NCBI GenBank assembly: GCA_041570195.1
Contig: JBFFWQ010000003.1
Coordinates: 1-64,000, forward strand
From: UBA11865 sp041570195
GTDB taxonomy: Bacteria > Chloroflexota > Anaerolineae > Promineifilales > Promineifilaceae
Length of the DNA: 64,000 bases
Direction of reading: 5' to 3'
Shown here: positions 25,440 through 35,645 of the stretch, piece by piece
How positions within the stretch are numbered: the stretch's first letter is position 1
Layout: every line of letters starts with the position of its first letter
Position numbers and translations under genes: made by a program
Notes under the pieces: model-generated
The model's database searches: none
The model's input: only the letters and a program-made list of their open reading frames with translations
Told to the model about the DNA's origin: nothing

Positions 25440-25847
25440 TTACACTATCTTGAAAGGGATTTCACTCACCTGCCCGGCCATGATCATGAAGGCTCGGACA
25501 TGAGGCTGGCGCCGGTCTATCAGGGAAACGATCAGATATGCCGCCTCTGGATAGTAAGCCTGGGCGACGTCTGCGGACGAAGGCACTTGCGGTCCATGAG
25601 GATGGGAATGGTAGATGGCTAGCAGTTTCCAACCATGCTCTTCGAGATCAACCATGGCCGCCAACTGTTCGGACGGGTCCATTTCATACGCGGTCGGACT
25701 CTTGCGTATGTTGCTCACCGGATACAACCGGTGAACGCGATCCGTCCGCCCGGCCATAATCCCGCAGGCCTCCAACGGGTAGGCGCCTAGTAGTTGCTGC
25801 ACCATGGCCTCGTAAAGGGCCATTGGCAATTCGATAGCAGTGGGCAT
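25440..25847 (-). CDS. JAMM/MPN metalloprotease (M67 family)
   Basis: A 135-residue single-domain JAB1/MPN protein. The zinc site is complete: Glu in YPLEACGIMAG, and the motif HSHPHGPQVPSSADV gives the two His and the Asp. Bacterial relatives cleave isopeptide or C-terminal extensions from ubiquitin-like sulfur carriers (ThiS/MoaD type) or act in cysteine synthesis. A MoaD-MoaE fusion with an internal Gly-Gly occurs at 45.3 kb, which would need such a cleavage to release a free Gly-Gly end; the link is only an inference. It lies 21 nt downstream of the fumarase-family gene on the same strand. Confidence 0.85.
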   Translation of the reverse strand: MPTAIELPMALYEAMVQQLLGAYPLEACGIMAGRTDRVHRLYPVSNIRKSPTAYEMDPSEQLAAMVDLEEHGWKLLAIYHSHPHGPQVPSSADVAQAYYPEAAYLIVSLIDRRQPHVRAFMIMAGQVSEIPFKIV

Positions 25848-25868
25848 AATATCTTTGCGCTGGCGATG

Positions 25869-27302
25869 CTACCCTTGAATGCCGCCCTCGGTCAACGAGC
25901 GGGCATCGAGCAATTGATCGGCTTCCTCTGGGGTCAAGTAACCCTTGCTCAGCACCACTTCTCTCACAGTCTGACCGGTACGCATGGCTTCCTTGGCTAC
26001 TTCGGCCCCTTTTTGGTAACCGATGACCGGGTTCAAAGCGGTGACCAGAATGGCGTTCCTGGCCAACCAGCCGGCCGCCTTCTCCGGGTTGGCCTGAATG
26101 CCGCGTACGCATTTATCGGTGAAAGCGGTGACCGCATTGACGATGATATCCATGCTCTGGAACAGGTTGTAGCCGATGATGGGCATCATGACATTGAGCT
26201 CAAACTGACCGGCTTGTCCAGCCATGAGGACGGTCGTGTCGTTGCCCATCACCTGGAACATGGCCATGTTGAGCATCTCGGCCAATACCGGGTTAACTTT
26301 ACCCGGCATGATGGATGAGCCAGGCTGCACGGCCGGCAACCGGATTTCATCCAGGCCGGTGCTGGGACCGGAAGAGAGCAGCCGGAAGTCATTGGCGATG
26401 CGAGTGAGATCCTGGGCCAGGGTGCGCATTGCGCCACTGAAATGAACCATATCGCCCATGCTCTGCATTGACTCGAACAGGTTGTCAGATTCCTCTAGGA
26501 CTAGGCCGGTCAGACGAACCAGAGTAGCCACCATGCGCGGATGGTACTCTGCATGGGCGTTCAGCCCGGTACCGGTTGCCGTGCCGCCAATACCCAGGCG
26601 CCGTAGACCGGCTGCCGCTTGGCTGATTTTCTGCTGATTGCGGCGCACAGATAAGGCATAGGCGCTGAATTCCTGGCCAAGGCGTACTGGCACAGCATCC
26701 TGGAGATGGGTCCGGCCGCTCTTGACAATTGGGTCGAATTCGTTTGCCTTTTCGTCTAAAGCATCGGCCAACTCGCCTAGGGTGTCCAAGGTTTCGTCTA
26801 GTCGCCAAAGGCAACCCAACCTGATGGCCGTAGGAATGGTATCGTTAGTAGACTGGGCCATGTTGACGTGATCGTTAGGATGGACCGGTTTCCGGGCGGC
26901 AGCCAGGCCAAAACCAAGGATCTCATTAGCTCGATTGGCGATGACCTCGTTCACATTCATGTTGTGACTGGTGCCCGCGCCGGCCTGTATCGGATCGACG
27001 ACGAATTGTGCGTTCCATTTGCCGGTTAGTACCTCGTCGGCGGCGTCCATGATGGCCTGGGCAATCACCCGCCCTTCGATATTCTTGTCGCCGACCGGAA
27101 CCTGCTTAAACAGGCCTAACTCAAGATTGACTTCGGCCGCGGCCCGTTTGATTATGGCCATGCCCCATATGAAGGCCGGATATTGCTTCAGGCGGCTGAT
27201 AGGGAAGTTGTGGATTGCTCGCTGCGTCTGAGCGCCCCAGTAGGCGTCGCTGGGCACTTCGATCTGGCCCAACGAATCCGTCTCGATCCGATAACTGGTC
27301 AT
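25869..27302 (-). CDS. Class II fumarate hydratase / aspartate ammonia-lyase family enzyme
   Basis: A 477-residue lyase of the fumarase/aspartase superfamily. All three conserved regions are seen: GAGTSHNMNVNEVIANRA, GRTHLQDAVPVRLGQEF, and the signature GSSIMPGKVNPVLAEML with the catalytic loop serine. Some motifs look like FumC (WGAQTQR, PGKVNP, FELNV, the ANRANEILG block), others like AspA (HLQDAVP, DTTVLMAGQAGQ, the GQTVREVVLSKGYLT tail). I therefore do not choose firmly; class II fumarase is slightly favoured because of PGKVNP. A strong terminator (27323-27372) separates it from the ferredoxin gene upstream. Confidence 0.88.
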   Translation of the reverse strand: MTSYRIETDSLGQIEVPSDAYWGAQTQRAIHNFPISRLKQYPAFIWGMAIIKRAAAEVNLELGLFKQVPVGDKNIEGRVIAQAIMDAADEVLTGKWNAQFVVDPIQAGAGTSHNMNVNEVIANRANEILGFGLAAARKPVHPNDHVNMAQSTNDTIPTAIRLGCLWRLDETLDTLGELADALDEKANEFDPIVKSGRTHLQDAVPVRLGQEFSAYALSVRRNQQKISQAAAGLRRLGIGGTATGTGLNAHAEYHPRMVATLVRLTGLVLEESDNLFESMQSMGDMVHFSGAMRTLAQDLTRIANDFRLLSSGPSTGLDEIRLPAVQPGSSIMPGKVNPVLAEMLNMAMFQVMGNDTTVLMAGQAGQFELNVMMPIIGYNLFQSMDIIVNAVTAFTDKCVRGIQANPEKAAGWLARNAILVTALNPVIGYQKGAEVAKEAMRTGQTVREVVLSKGYLTPEEADQLLDARSLTEGGIQG

Positions 27303-27322
27303 TACTTACTCCAGAGCCATGC

Positions 27323-27372
27323 AAAAAAAGGAATTGGCCACGGGCATCACTCAAACCGCCCGTGGCCAATTC
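27323..27372 (-). terminator. Rho-independent terminator after the ferredoxin gene
   Basis: A perfect 15-bp stem (GAATTGGCCACGGGC / GCCCGTGGCCAATTC, 12-nt loop) is followed on the minus strand by CTTTTTTTGC. It lies about 70 nt after the ferredoxin stop. Confidence 0.85.
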
Positions 27373-27443
27373 GGATTACCAATGGGACAAGACTTTGCCC
27401 CATTTCTATGGGTTGTTCCGCTACTCGATGAAGTCGCCAGTCG

Positions 27444-27851
27444 TTAATCTAGTGCATCGTAGCCCGGACCTGTAATGAAGAAATCGTAGTTAGGCTCGAT
27501 ATCCTCGGTTAGATCCAAGACCTCGCCGCCAGCCAACTGCTTGGCGTTTAAGAGCTTCACTTCGTGGCCGTCGACTTCACCCTCAAAGGGCTGGCCATCG
27601 GGTAGTAGATCCTTGGTATTGGCGATCCACTGACCGGGTAGCGCTTCGTGATCGAAGGGCACATCCTCTTCGGGGAAGATCGCTTCATACGGGCATTCGG
27701 GGACGCAGGCACCACAGTCGATGCAGGTGTCAGGATCGATGTAGAGCCAAGGCCATTCTGCCTCTGGTACGCCCAATACCATGCATTCCACTGGACACAC
27801 GTCAATACATGCCGTATCGCGCAAACACAGTCTGGTGGTAATATGGGTCAT
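27444..27851 (-). CDS. 4Fe-4S dicluster-type ferredoxin
   Basis: A 135-residue electron carrier. Near the N-terminus CLRDTACIDVCPVEC supplies one set of cluster cysteines, and CIDCGACVPECP (CxxCxxCxxxCP) supplies the second. The spacing of the first set (C9, C15, C19, C23) is looser, as in FdxA-type 7Fe/8Fe ferredoxins. A C-terminal extension of about 75 residues, acidic and without cysteines, is longer than in minimal ferredoxins. A good ribosome-binding site (AAAGGAGAA) precedes the ATG. It follows the superoxide dismutase gene at 138 nt and is closed by a strong terminator. Confidence 0.9.
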   Translation of the reverse strand: MTHITTRLCLRDTACIDVCPVECMVLGVPEAEWPWLYIDPDTCIDCGACVPECPYEAIFPEEDVPFDHEALPGQWIANTKDLLPDGQPFEGEVDGHEVKLLNAKQLAGGEVLDLTEDIEPNYDFFITGPGYDALD

Positions 27852-27989
27852 GAAGATTCTCCTTTTTCTCTACGATGAGCCGGTCGGCTATTTGCCGACT
27901 GACAGGCAATTTTCCAGATAAAACGTGTTCCCGATAAAGGAGACACTGCCTAGACGTAAAGTCTCGAGACAGCCAGCGGACGACGCGAT

Positions 27990-28601
27990 CTATTTGGCGG
28001 CCGCGTAATTCTCTGCCACTGCGTCCCAATTAACTACATTCCACCAGGCCGCGATATAGGCAGCGCGGCGGTTCTGGTAGTTCAAATAATAGGCATGTTC
28101 CCATACATCCAGGCCGAGTATAGGGGCATTGCCATCCATCAGCGGCGTATCTTGGTTGGGGGTTGAGGTTACCGCCAATTGGCCAGCGCTATCCACATAT
28201 AGCCAGGCCCAGCCAGAACCGAATCGAGTCATCGCTGCCTTGCTGAATGTTTCTTTGAAAGCATCGAATCCGCCAAGAGTGTTGTCGATGGCTGCCGCCA
28301 GGTCGCCCGATGGCTGCCCGCCGGCATTGGGGCCCATGGTGGTCCAGAACAACTTGTGGTTAGCGTAGCCGCCGCCGTTATTGCGAACGGCCGTGCGAAT
28401 CCCCTCTGGTACGCCGGCCAGATTCGCCAGGATTTCTTCAATGCCTTTAGCTTCCAAGTCAGGACTTCCTGATAGAGCGTTGTTCAGATTGTCTGTGTAA
28501 GCGGCGTGATGCTTGTCATGATGGATTCTCATGGTCATGGCATCAATATGCGGCTCAAGCGCATTTACAGCGTATGGTAAAGGGGGAAGTTCAAAGGTCA
28601 T
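27990..28601 (-). CDS. Fe/Mn superoxide dismutase
   Basis: This 203-residue enzyme dismutates superoxide to oxygen and peroxide. Ligand positions are readable: His in IDAMTMRIHHDKHHAAY, His in YANHKLFW, and Asp/His in LDVWEHAYYLNYQNRR. FGSGWAWLYVD and the NNGGGYANH block are typical. With GPNAGGQPSG rather than a longer loop it cannot be assigned to Fe or Mn by eye. It starts FELPPLPYAVNALEPHID, so it has no signal peptide and is cytoplasmic. Its presence suggests exposure to oxygen. No regulator is adjacent. Confidence 0.96.
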   Translation of the reverse strand: MTFELPPLPYAVNALEPHIDAMTMRIHHDKHHAAYTDNLNNALSGSPDLEAKGIEEILANLAGVPEGIRTAVRNNGGGYANHKLFWTTMGPNAGGQPSGDLAAAIDNTLGGFDAFKETFSKAAMTRFGSGWAWLYVDSAGQLAVTSTPNQDTPLMDGNAPILGLDVWEHAYYLNYQNRRAAYIAAWWNVVNWDAVAENYAAAK

Positions 28602-29150
28602 AACTGCTCCTATCTGTGTTGGGTAATCGGTCTACTAAAGTCGTAAGATATTACTTGATCCCAGGCAACGAGTCTGGGCGGTATAAGCCGGCAAAATGCC
28701 GAGGCATTCTGCCTCGCAAGAATGCCTGCGGATCCTGGGATTGGTGAAGCACATTCTAGCGACTGAGTAATGCTTTGTCAACAAAGCGTCGAGCAGCCAA
28801 TATGGGTTGGCCAAGGCAATAAATGTTGGCTGTTTTACCAGTTGACCGGATGCTAACTGGCCATTCCTGGGCCAGCACACAACGGCGGTCCAGGCGATAA
28901 TCCACCTAAACAACCAACCGCTAACGTTTTGCATATATCTAACCAATATCTTTCTTACACAAACCGCGTAAATTACCTATGATTCCAGTAGTCAGGCGGT
29001 GATTACGCGGACTAACAGGCTGGCCCCCTTGAGGGGGATTCAAAGATAGGTCATGAAATAGAGTATATGAGGTAGATCGGGCCGACCGTAATAAGACAGA
29101 GACTTTACGGTCAAATGCAAGGCCCACTCTGGCAAGGAGAGACGACGAAG
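28602..29150. other. Intergenic region between divergent sod and dnaK
   Basis: About 550 nt without a convincing gene. Inverted repeats seen: AGGCATTCT/AGAATGCCT (28702-28727), GCTTTGT/ACAAAGC (28772-28787) and CCAGTT/AACTGG (28838-28860). No CIRCE element (TTAGCACTC-N9-GAGTGCTAA) was found before dnaK, so HrcA-type control is not supported here. Confidence 0.5.
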
Positions 29151-31058
<1,908 letters not shown>

Positions 31059-31110
31059 GCGAAAGCTATTGCGCGCCCGGCTGACGTAGCCGGAATTCGA
31101 TCATAGGGTA

Positions 31111-31148
31111 AGGGCTGGTCTCGAAAAGAGGCCGGCCCTTTTTCTTTT
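31111..31148 (+). terminator. Rho-independent terminator after dnaK
   Basis: Stem AGGGCTGGTCTC / GAGGCCGGCCCT around a GAAAA loop (with G-U pairs), followed by TTTTTCTTTT. Confidence 0.8.
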
Positions 31149-31264
31149 AACGGTATCTCTATGGATATGGTCATCCGCCTATGCTATAGTCCTGGGAGTG
31201 ATAGTTGGGCAGTGTTTGGCCCAGATGTTTGCGTACTGCGTAGCTGGAACGCAAGGAGGGAATG

Positions 31265-31720
31265 ATGAAGGTGATGGCGCTATGCTCTAGGCACCGCATC
31301 GGACTTTGCATCGCTTTGCCGGTTTTGGCACTGTTGCTCATGCTAGTTTTTGCACCGCAGGTCGACGCCGAGAGCCCAGAAGCCAGCAGCGGCTTCAATT
31401 ACACAGTTCAGTGGGGAGATACGCTGTCAGCCATTGCCGTACGCTACGGCACGACGGTATATGCCATTTCTCAAGCCAATGGCATCGTCAATCCGAACTT
31501 GATCTATGCCGGGCAAGTTCTGTGGATTCCGACGGCCTATTATCCGCCGACTGCTACACCGCCAATAGCTCAGTGCCGTGCTTACCATACGGTCACATGG
31601 GGCGATACCTTGAATCGGCTGGGCGTTTGGTACGGCGTGAGCCCCTGGGCGATCGCCCAGGCGAACAATATCTATAACTTGAATCTCATCTATCGCGGGC
31701 AGACTTTGTGCATCCCTTAG
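31265..31720 (+). CDS. Secreted protein with two LysM domains
   Basis: A 151-residue exported protein. The N-terminal signal has a hydrophobic core (ALPVLALLLMLVFA) and probable cleavage at VDA-ES. Two LysM modules follow: YTVQWGDTLSAIAVRYGTTVYAISQANGI and YHTVTWGDTLNRLGVWYGVSPWAIAQANNI, each ending in an LIY.GQ.L.IP strand. They are separated by a proline-rich linker and one cysteine in each repeat could pair. LysM binds N-acetylglucosamine chains of peptidoglycan or other glycans; no catalytic domain is attached. Start chosen at 31265, since AAGGAGGG ends at 31260; ATG codons at 31262 and 31274 are alternatives. Confidence 0.9.
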   Translation: MKVMALCSRHRIGLCIALPVLALLLMLVFAPQVDAESPEASSGFNYTVQWGDTLSAIAVRYGTTVYAISQANGIVNPNLIYAGQVLWIPTAYYPPTATPPIAQCRAYHTVTWGDTLNRLGVWYGVSPWAIAQANNIYNLNLIYRGQTLCIP

Positions 31721-31741
31721 GCAAGCTAGGGTTCCAAACAA

Positions 31742-31771
31742 GAATCGACCTACCGATTTGGCCGTTTTTTT
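31742..31771 (+). terminator. Weak terminator-like hairpin after the LysM gene
   Basis: GAATCG / CGATTT stem (one G-U pair), then GGCCG and T7. The gap between stem and U run makes it doubtful. Confidence 0.35.
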
Positions 31772-31861
31772 AGTGTGCACGCTGGAAAACTGAACTATGG
31801 GATTGGCCTGGCTTGATTACGTCAGGCTCATTCATATTCACGTTCGGGGGAGGGCCGGTTC

Positions 31862-34750
31862 TTAGCGGCCGTTGAGATAGCTCTTGAGGAACTGGCCCGT
31901 GTAGGATCGATCGCTGGCCATGACCTCTTCAGGCGTGCCCTGGGCAACGATTTCCCCACCCAGGTCGCCGCCCTCCGGTCCCAGGTCGACGATATGATCG
32001 GCGACTTTGATGATGTCCATGTTATGCTCGATGATAATAACTGTGTTGCCCTTGTCGACCAGCCGGTTCAGGGCCGCGATGAGTTTGGCGACGTCATGAG
32101 CGTGCAGACCAACGGACGGTTCGTCGAGAATGTACATGGTGTTGCCGGTAGCGATCTTTGAGAGTTCTCGGCTTAGCTTCACGCGTTGAGCTTCGCCGCC
32201 GCTCAAGGTGGGCGCCGGTTGACCGAGGTGGATGTAACCCAGGCCGACATCGGCCAATGTCTGCAGCTTGCGCTTAATAGGCGGGATATTCACGAAGAAT
32301 TCCAGCGCTTCGGCGACGCTGAGGTCAAGGACTTCGGCGATATTGAGCCCCTTATATCTGATTTGCAGCGTCTCTTTGTTGTAGCGGGCTCCGTGGCACA
32401 CATCACAGGGCACGTAGATGTCAGGCAGGAACTGCATCTCGATTCGGTTCTGACCTTGACCCTGGCAGGCTTCGCACCTCCCGCCCTTGACGTTGAAGCT
32501 GAAACGGCCCGGCCGGTAGCCGCGCATCTTGCTGTCCGGCATGCTGGCAAATAAGTCGCGTATGGGACCAAACAAGTTTGTGTAGGTGGCCGGGTTAGAG
32601 CGTGGGGTGCGGCCGATAGGGCTCTGATCGATTTCGATTACCTTGTCCAGGTTCTCCAGCCCCTCGATCACCTCGTGAGCGCCGGGCAATTCCCTCGATC
32701 GGTAGAAGACTTGGGACAGACGCTTGCTGAGGATCTCGATCAGGAAGGTGCTCTTGCCGCTGCCGCTAACGCCGGTGATGCAGATGAATTGGCCCAGGGG
32801 GATGGCCACGTCGATATCCTTCAGGTTGTTCTCCCGCGCGCCGCGGACCAGCACGGTCTGGCCCGTGCCCTGACGACGCTGCTCGGGCACGGGAATGCAC
32901 TTGCGTCCGCTCAAGTAGTCGCCTGTTAGCGACCTCTTGTTGGCGATAATGCTGTCAACTGGACCCTCGGCCACGACCAATCCACCATGGCGGCCAGCGC
33001 CGGGACCGAGGTCGACCACCCAATCGGCCCGCCGAATCGTTTCTTCGTCATGTTCGACGACCAGCACCGTGTTACCCAAATCGCGCATGCCCATCAAGGT
33101 ATCGATAAGACGATCGTTATCCCGCTGGTGAAGTCCAATACTGGGCTCATCTAGCACGTACAGCACGCCCATCAGGCGACTGCCAATCTGGGTCGCCAGG
33201 CGAATACGCTGCGCCTCGCCGCCGCTTAACGTGCCAGCCGAACGATTCAGGGTCAGATAATCGAGCCCAACGTTGATCATGAATTCCAGGCGTTCCTGAA
33301 CCTCTTTCAGGATGGGCGCGGCGATCATCTGTTGTCTGGTCGTGAGAGGCGTTTCAGACTGGTCCCGTAGAGCGTGCACCCACTTTAGGATACGCACGAC
33401 GGCCTTCTGAGTAAGTGCATTGATCGTTTCGCCGTCGATATCAACAGCACGGGCCACCGGCTGCAGGCGCGTTCCCTCGCAAGTCCGGCATGGTCTGTTG
33501 ATCATGTATTCTTCCAGCTTGTTGCGCACGTAGTCGGAAGTTGACTCTCGATAACGACGCTCTAGATTCGGGATCACCCCTTCAAAGCGGGTGCGATAAG
33601 TCCGCTGATCGCCCTCGCGATTGGTATAGTGGACCTGGATCTCTTCCTGACCGCTCCCGAACAACAGGATACGTTGTTGAGCCTGGTTCAGAGAGCGCAT
33701 TGGGACGTCGGTGGGACTCGCGAAATGATCGGCCGTCGCCTTGAGCAACTGCCAGTAGTACCCTTGCTTATCGTCGGTTGGCCAGGCCATGATCGCCCCA
33801 TCCCGCAAGCTCAGATCCTTGTTGGGAACCACAAGGTCTGGTTCGATCTCCTTCTTGGTGCCCAGCCCCTGGCACTCAGGGCAAGCGCCGTGTGGGCTAT
33901 TGAAGCTGAAAGTGCGCGGTTCAATTTCAGGCACACTGGTGCCGTCGAAGGCACAGGCCAGGTGCTCAGAGTAGAAATGATCAATAGCGTTTTCTGGATC
34001 GCTCACATCGTTGACGATCACGATGCCATCACCCAGCCGCAAAGCTGTTTCCACCGAATCGGTGAGCCGGGTGCGGGCGGCCTGGGCCTCCTCGCTATCA
34101 TCGTCAGGCCGATAACGAACGACCAGGCGATCCACGACCGCCTCGATCGAGTGGTTTTTGTAACGATCTAGCTCGATCTCTTCTTCGACCTGGTGAACCT
34201 GACCATTTACCCTTACGCGCACAAAACCGGCTTTGCGTATATCCTCAAATACACCCTGATGGTGGCCTTTGCGATCTTTGACCAGCGGGGCCAGGATTTG
34301 GATCCGGCTGCCTTCTGGCATGCGCTGGATGCTGGCCACGATCTGTTCGGCCGATTGAGGTTGAACCGGCCGGCCACAGACCGGGCAGTGGGGTGTTCCT
34401 ACCCGGGCGAAAAGCAGGCGCAGATAGTCATAGATTTCGGTTACCGTGCCAACTGTTGAGCGCGGATTGTGGCTCACACCTTTTTGGTCGATAGAAACGG
34501 CTGGGCTCAGGCCCTCGATCTGGTCAACTTCTGGTTTCTCCATTTGACCCAGAAACTGGCGGGCGTAAGCTGAAAGGGATTCGACATACCGGCGTTGACC
34601 TTCGGCAAATATGGTATCAAAGGCCAACGACGACTTGCCCGAACCTGAAAGCCCAGTGATGACCACCAACTGATCGCGGGGGATCTCGACCGTAATATCC
34701 CTCAGGTTGTGTTCGCGCGCGCCGCGCACAACAATCTTATCTCGTGACAT
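31862..34750 (-). CDS. uvrA: Excinuclease ABC subunit A
   Basis: UvrA finds DNA damage and loads UvrB in nucleotide-excision repair. The 962-residue protein has two ABC ATPase modules: VITGLSGSGKSSLAFDT and CITGVSGSGKSTFLIE as Walker A, and the paired signatures TLSGGEAQRIRLATQIGS and TLSGGEAQRVKLSRELS. Zinc-binding cysteines are in CPVCGRPV, CPECQGLG, CRTCEGTR and CEACQGQGQ...CDVCHGAR. The start MSRDKIVVRGAREHNL at 34750 is chosen because AGGGAG precedes it; an upstream in-frame start at 34840 would add 30 residues with no family similarity. A degenerate SOS-type box lies upstream. Confidence 0.97.
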   Translation of the reverse strand: MSRDKIVVRGAREHNLRDITVEIPRDQLVVITGLSGSGKSSLAFDTIFAEGQRRYVESLSAYARQFLGQMEKPEVDQIEGLSPAVSIDQKGVSHNPRSTVGTVTEIYDYLRLLFARVGTPHCPVCGRPVQPQSAEQIVASIQRMPEGSRIQILAPLVKDRKGHHQGVFEDIRKAGFVRVRVNGQVHQVEEEIELDRYKNHSIEAVVDRLVVRYRPDDDSEEAQAARTRLTDSVETALRLGDGIVIVNDVSDPENAIDHFYSEHLACAFDGTSVPEIEPRTFSFNSPHGACPECQGLGTKKEIEPDLVVPNKDLSLRDGAIMAWPTDDKQGYYWQLLKATADHFASPTDVPMRSLNQAQQRILLFGSGQEEIQVHYTNREGDQRTYRTRFEGVIPNLERRYRESTSDYVRNKLEEYMINRPCRTCEGTRLQPVARAVDIDGETINALTQKAVVRILKWVHALRDQSETPLTTRQQMIAAPILKEVQERLEFMINVGLDYLTLNRSAGTLSGGEAQRIRLATQIGSRLMGVLYVLDEPSIGLHQRDNDRLIDTLMGMRDLGNTVLVVEHDEETIRRADWVVDLGPGAGRHGGLVVAEGPVDSIIANKRSLTGDYLSGRKCIPVPEQRRQGTGQTVLVRGARENNLKDIDVAIPLGQFICITGVSGSGKSTFLIEILSKRLSQVFYRSRELPGAHEVIEGLENLDKVIEIDQSPIGRTPRSNPATYTNLFGPIRDLFASMPDSKMRGYRPGRFSFNVKGGRCEACQGQGQNRIEMQFLPDIYVPCDVCHGARYNKETLQIRYKGLNIAEVLDLSVAEALEFFVNIPPIKRKLQTLADVGLGYIHLGQPAPTLSGGEAQRVKLSRELSKIATGNTMYILDEPSVGLHAHDVAKLIAALNRLVDKGNTVIIIEHNMDIIKVADHIVDLGPEGGDLGGEIVAQGTPEEVMASDRSYTGQFLKSYLNGR

Positions 34751-34846
34751 ACAACTCCCTGCCAAAATACCAGGCGCAAAGTGCCTGCTACCCGGGCCGT
34801 CGGTCACCCTTGCCGCTTTAACCGGGCACCTGTTGTGCAAAAAACA

Positions 34847-34858
34847 GAACGTTTATTC
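34847..34858 (-). promoter_or_regulatory. SOS-like box upstream of uvrA
   Basis: GAACGTTTATTC (12 nt) matches GAAC-N4-GTTC at 7 of 8 core positions. It lies about 100 nt before the uvrA ATG and overlaps a TAGAAT -10-like sequence on the minus strand. uvrA is an SOS gene in many bacteria, and the same window has a perfect core before ssb. Confidence 0.45.
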
Positions 34859-34884
34859 TACCACAGGCGGCGGCGATTAACCAT

Positions 34885-34914
34885 AAGAAAAGGCGGTCTG
34901 TGATCAGACCGCCT
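34885..34914 (-). terminator. Terminator after the CBM48-like gene
   Basis: Perfect 10-bp stem AGGCGGTCTG / CAGACCGCCT, loop TGAT, followed on the minus strand by TTTCTT. A second, imperfect hairpin with GCAGG/CCTGC arms lies just before it at 34920-34946. Confidence 0.65.
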
Positions 34915-34967
34915 CGTCAAGCAGGCGGTGAGAAACCGCCACCTGCTCCCTACTTCGTCTTGCTCGC

Positions 34968-35267
34968 TTAGTTGGCCGAAGCGACTACGACGCTGTTCTC
35001 ACCGCCAAATTCGTTGGCCACGTAGGCGTCGGCGGCGTTGTCGTTGAGCCAGTTATGGCCATCGACCAGGTAGCGGAACTGCAACTGGCCTTCCTTGGGC
35101 AAGCGCATCTTGGTGTAGTAGATTCCGTCCTTGCGGCGCTTGCGCATCTTGACTGGCTGCCAGCCATTGGCCTCAGAGACTAGCGCTACGGATTGAGCGG
35201 CGTCATTCTCGACCTCAAAGGTCACTTCACATTCGTCCTTGGTCTTAAAGTATTTCTTCTTTAACAT
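34968..35267 (-). CDS. Isolated early-set (CBM48/AMPK-like) carbohydrate-binding domain protein
   Basis: A 99-residue single-domain protein with the early-set/CBM48 pattern: VTFEVENDAAQSVALVSEANGWQPVKM, then YYTKMRLPKEGQLQFRYLVDGHNWLNDNAAD. This fold is found in glycogen-branching enzymes, isoamylases and AMPK beta subunits, where it binds alpha-glucans. Here it stands alone, with a charged N-terminus and no signal peptide. A role as glycogen-binding protein is inferred from the fold. Not co-transcribed with uvrA, because a terminator lies between. Confidence 0.85.
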   Translation of the reverse strand: MLKKKYFKTKDECEVTFEVENDAAQSVALVSEANGWQPVKMRKRRKDGIYYTKMRLPKEGQLQFRYLVDGHNWLNDNAADAYVANEFGGENSVVVASAN

Positions 35268-35645
35268 TCGTTTTTCGCTCCTTCAAGCATTGGGCTGCCG
35301 ATCGGGCTCACCCTATTGTAAGTTGATCCGGGGCTGATTGGACGATCGAGCGAGATGCCCGCGGTGTCGCCCCGGTGTATAGGCGGACACACAAAAAAAC
35401 GACGCCTGACCACATGTTTCATAAGAAGGGCCAGCTCCGTCGTGTTCGTGTTCGCAGTTGTCTTGGGCTGTGGACCTTGGTCACTTTGGCTAAATCACTA
35501 TGGCTATGCCATTCGTGCCTGGCAGAGTGTCCTTTCCTGCAGCCAAGACAAGAATTATATGAGTTGAGTCAATTCTGTCAAATCGCGGCTTGGCATGAAG
35601 CGGCGAGTAGCTCGAAGCTAGACACGGGAAGTGAGGAAAAGTGGT
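35268..35645. other. Intergenic region before the CBM48-like gene
   Basis: About 380 nt without a convincing gene. A 92-codon plus-strand frame is open here but its composition is unlike a normal protein and it has no ribosome-binding site. A TACAAT -10-like box on the minus strand (35315-35320) could serve the CBM48-like gene. Confidence 0.4.

Noticed and set aside
28635..28946. 103-codon minus-strand gene between sod and dnaK
   Set aside because: Composition unlike neighbouring proteins, no start signal; several inverted repeats instead suggest control DNA.
28602..29150. CIRCE element before dnaK
   Set aside because: No TTAGCACTC-N9-GAGTGCTAA or close match was found.
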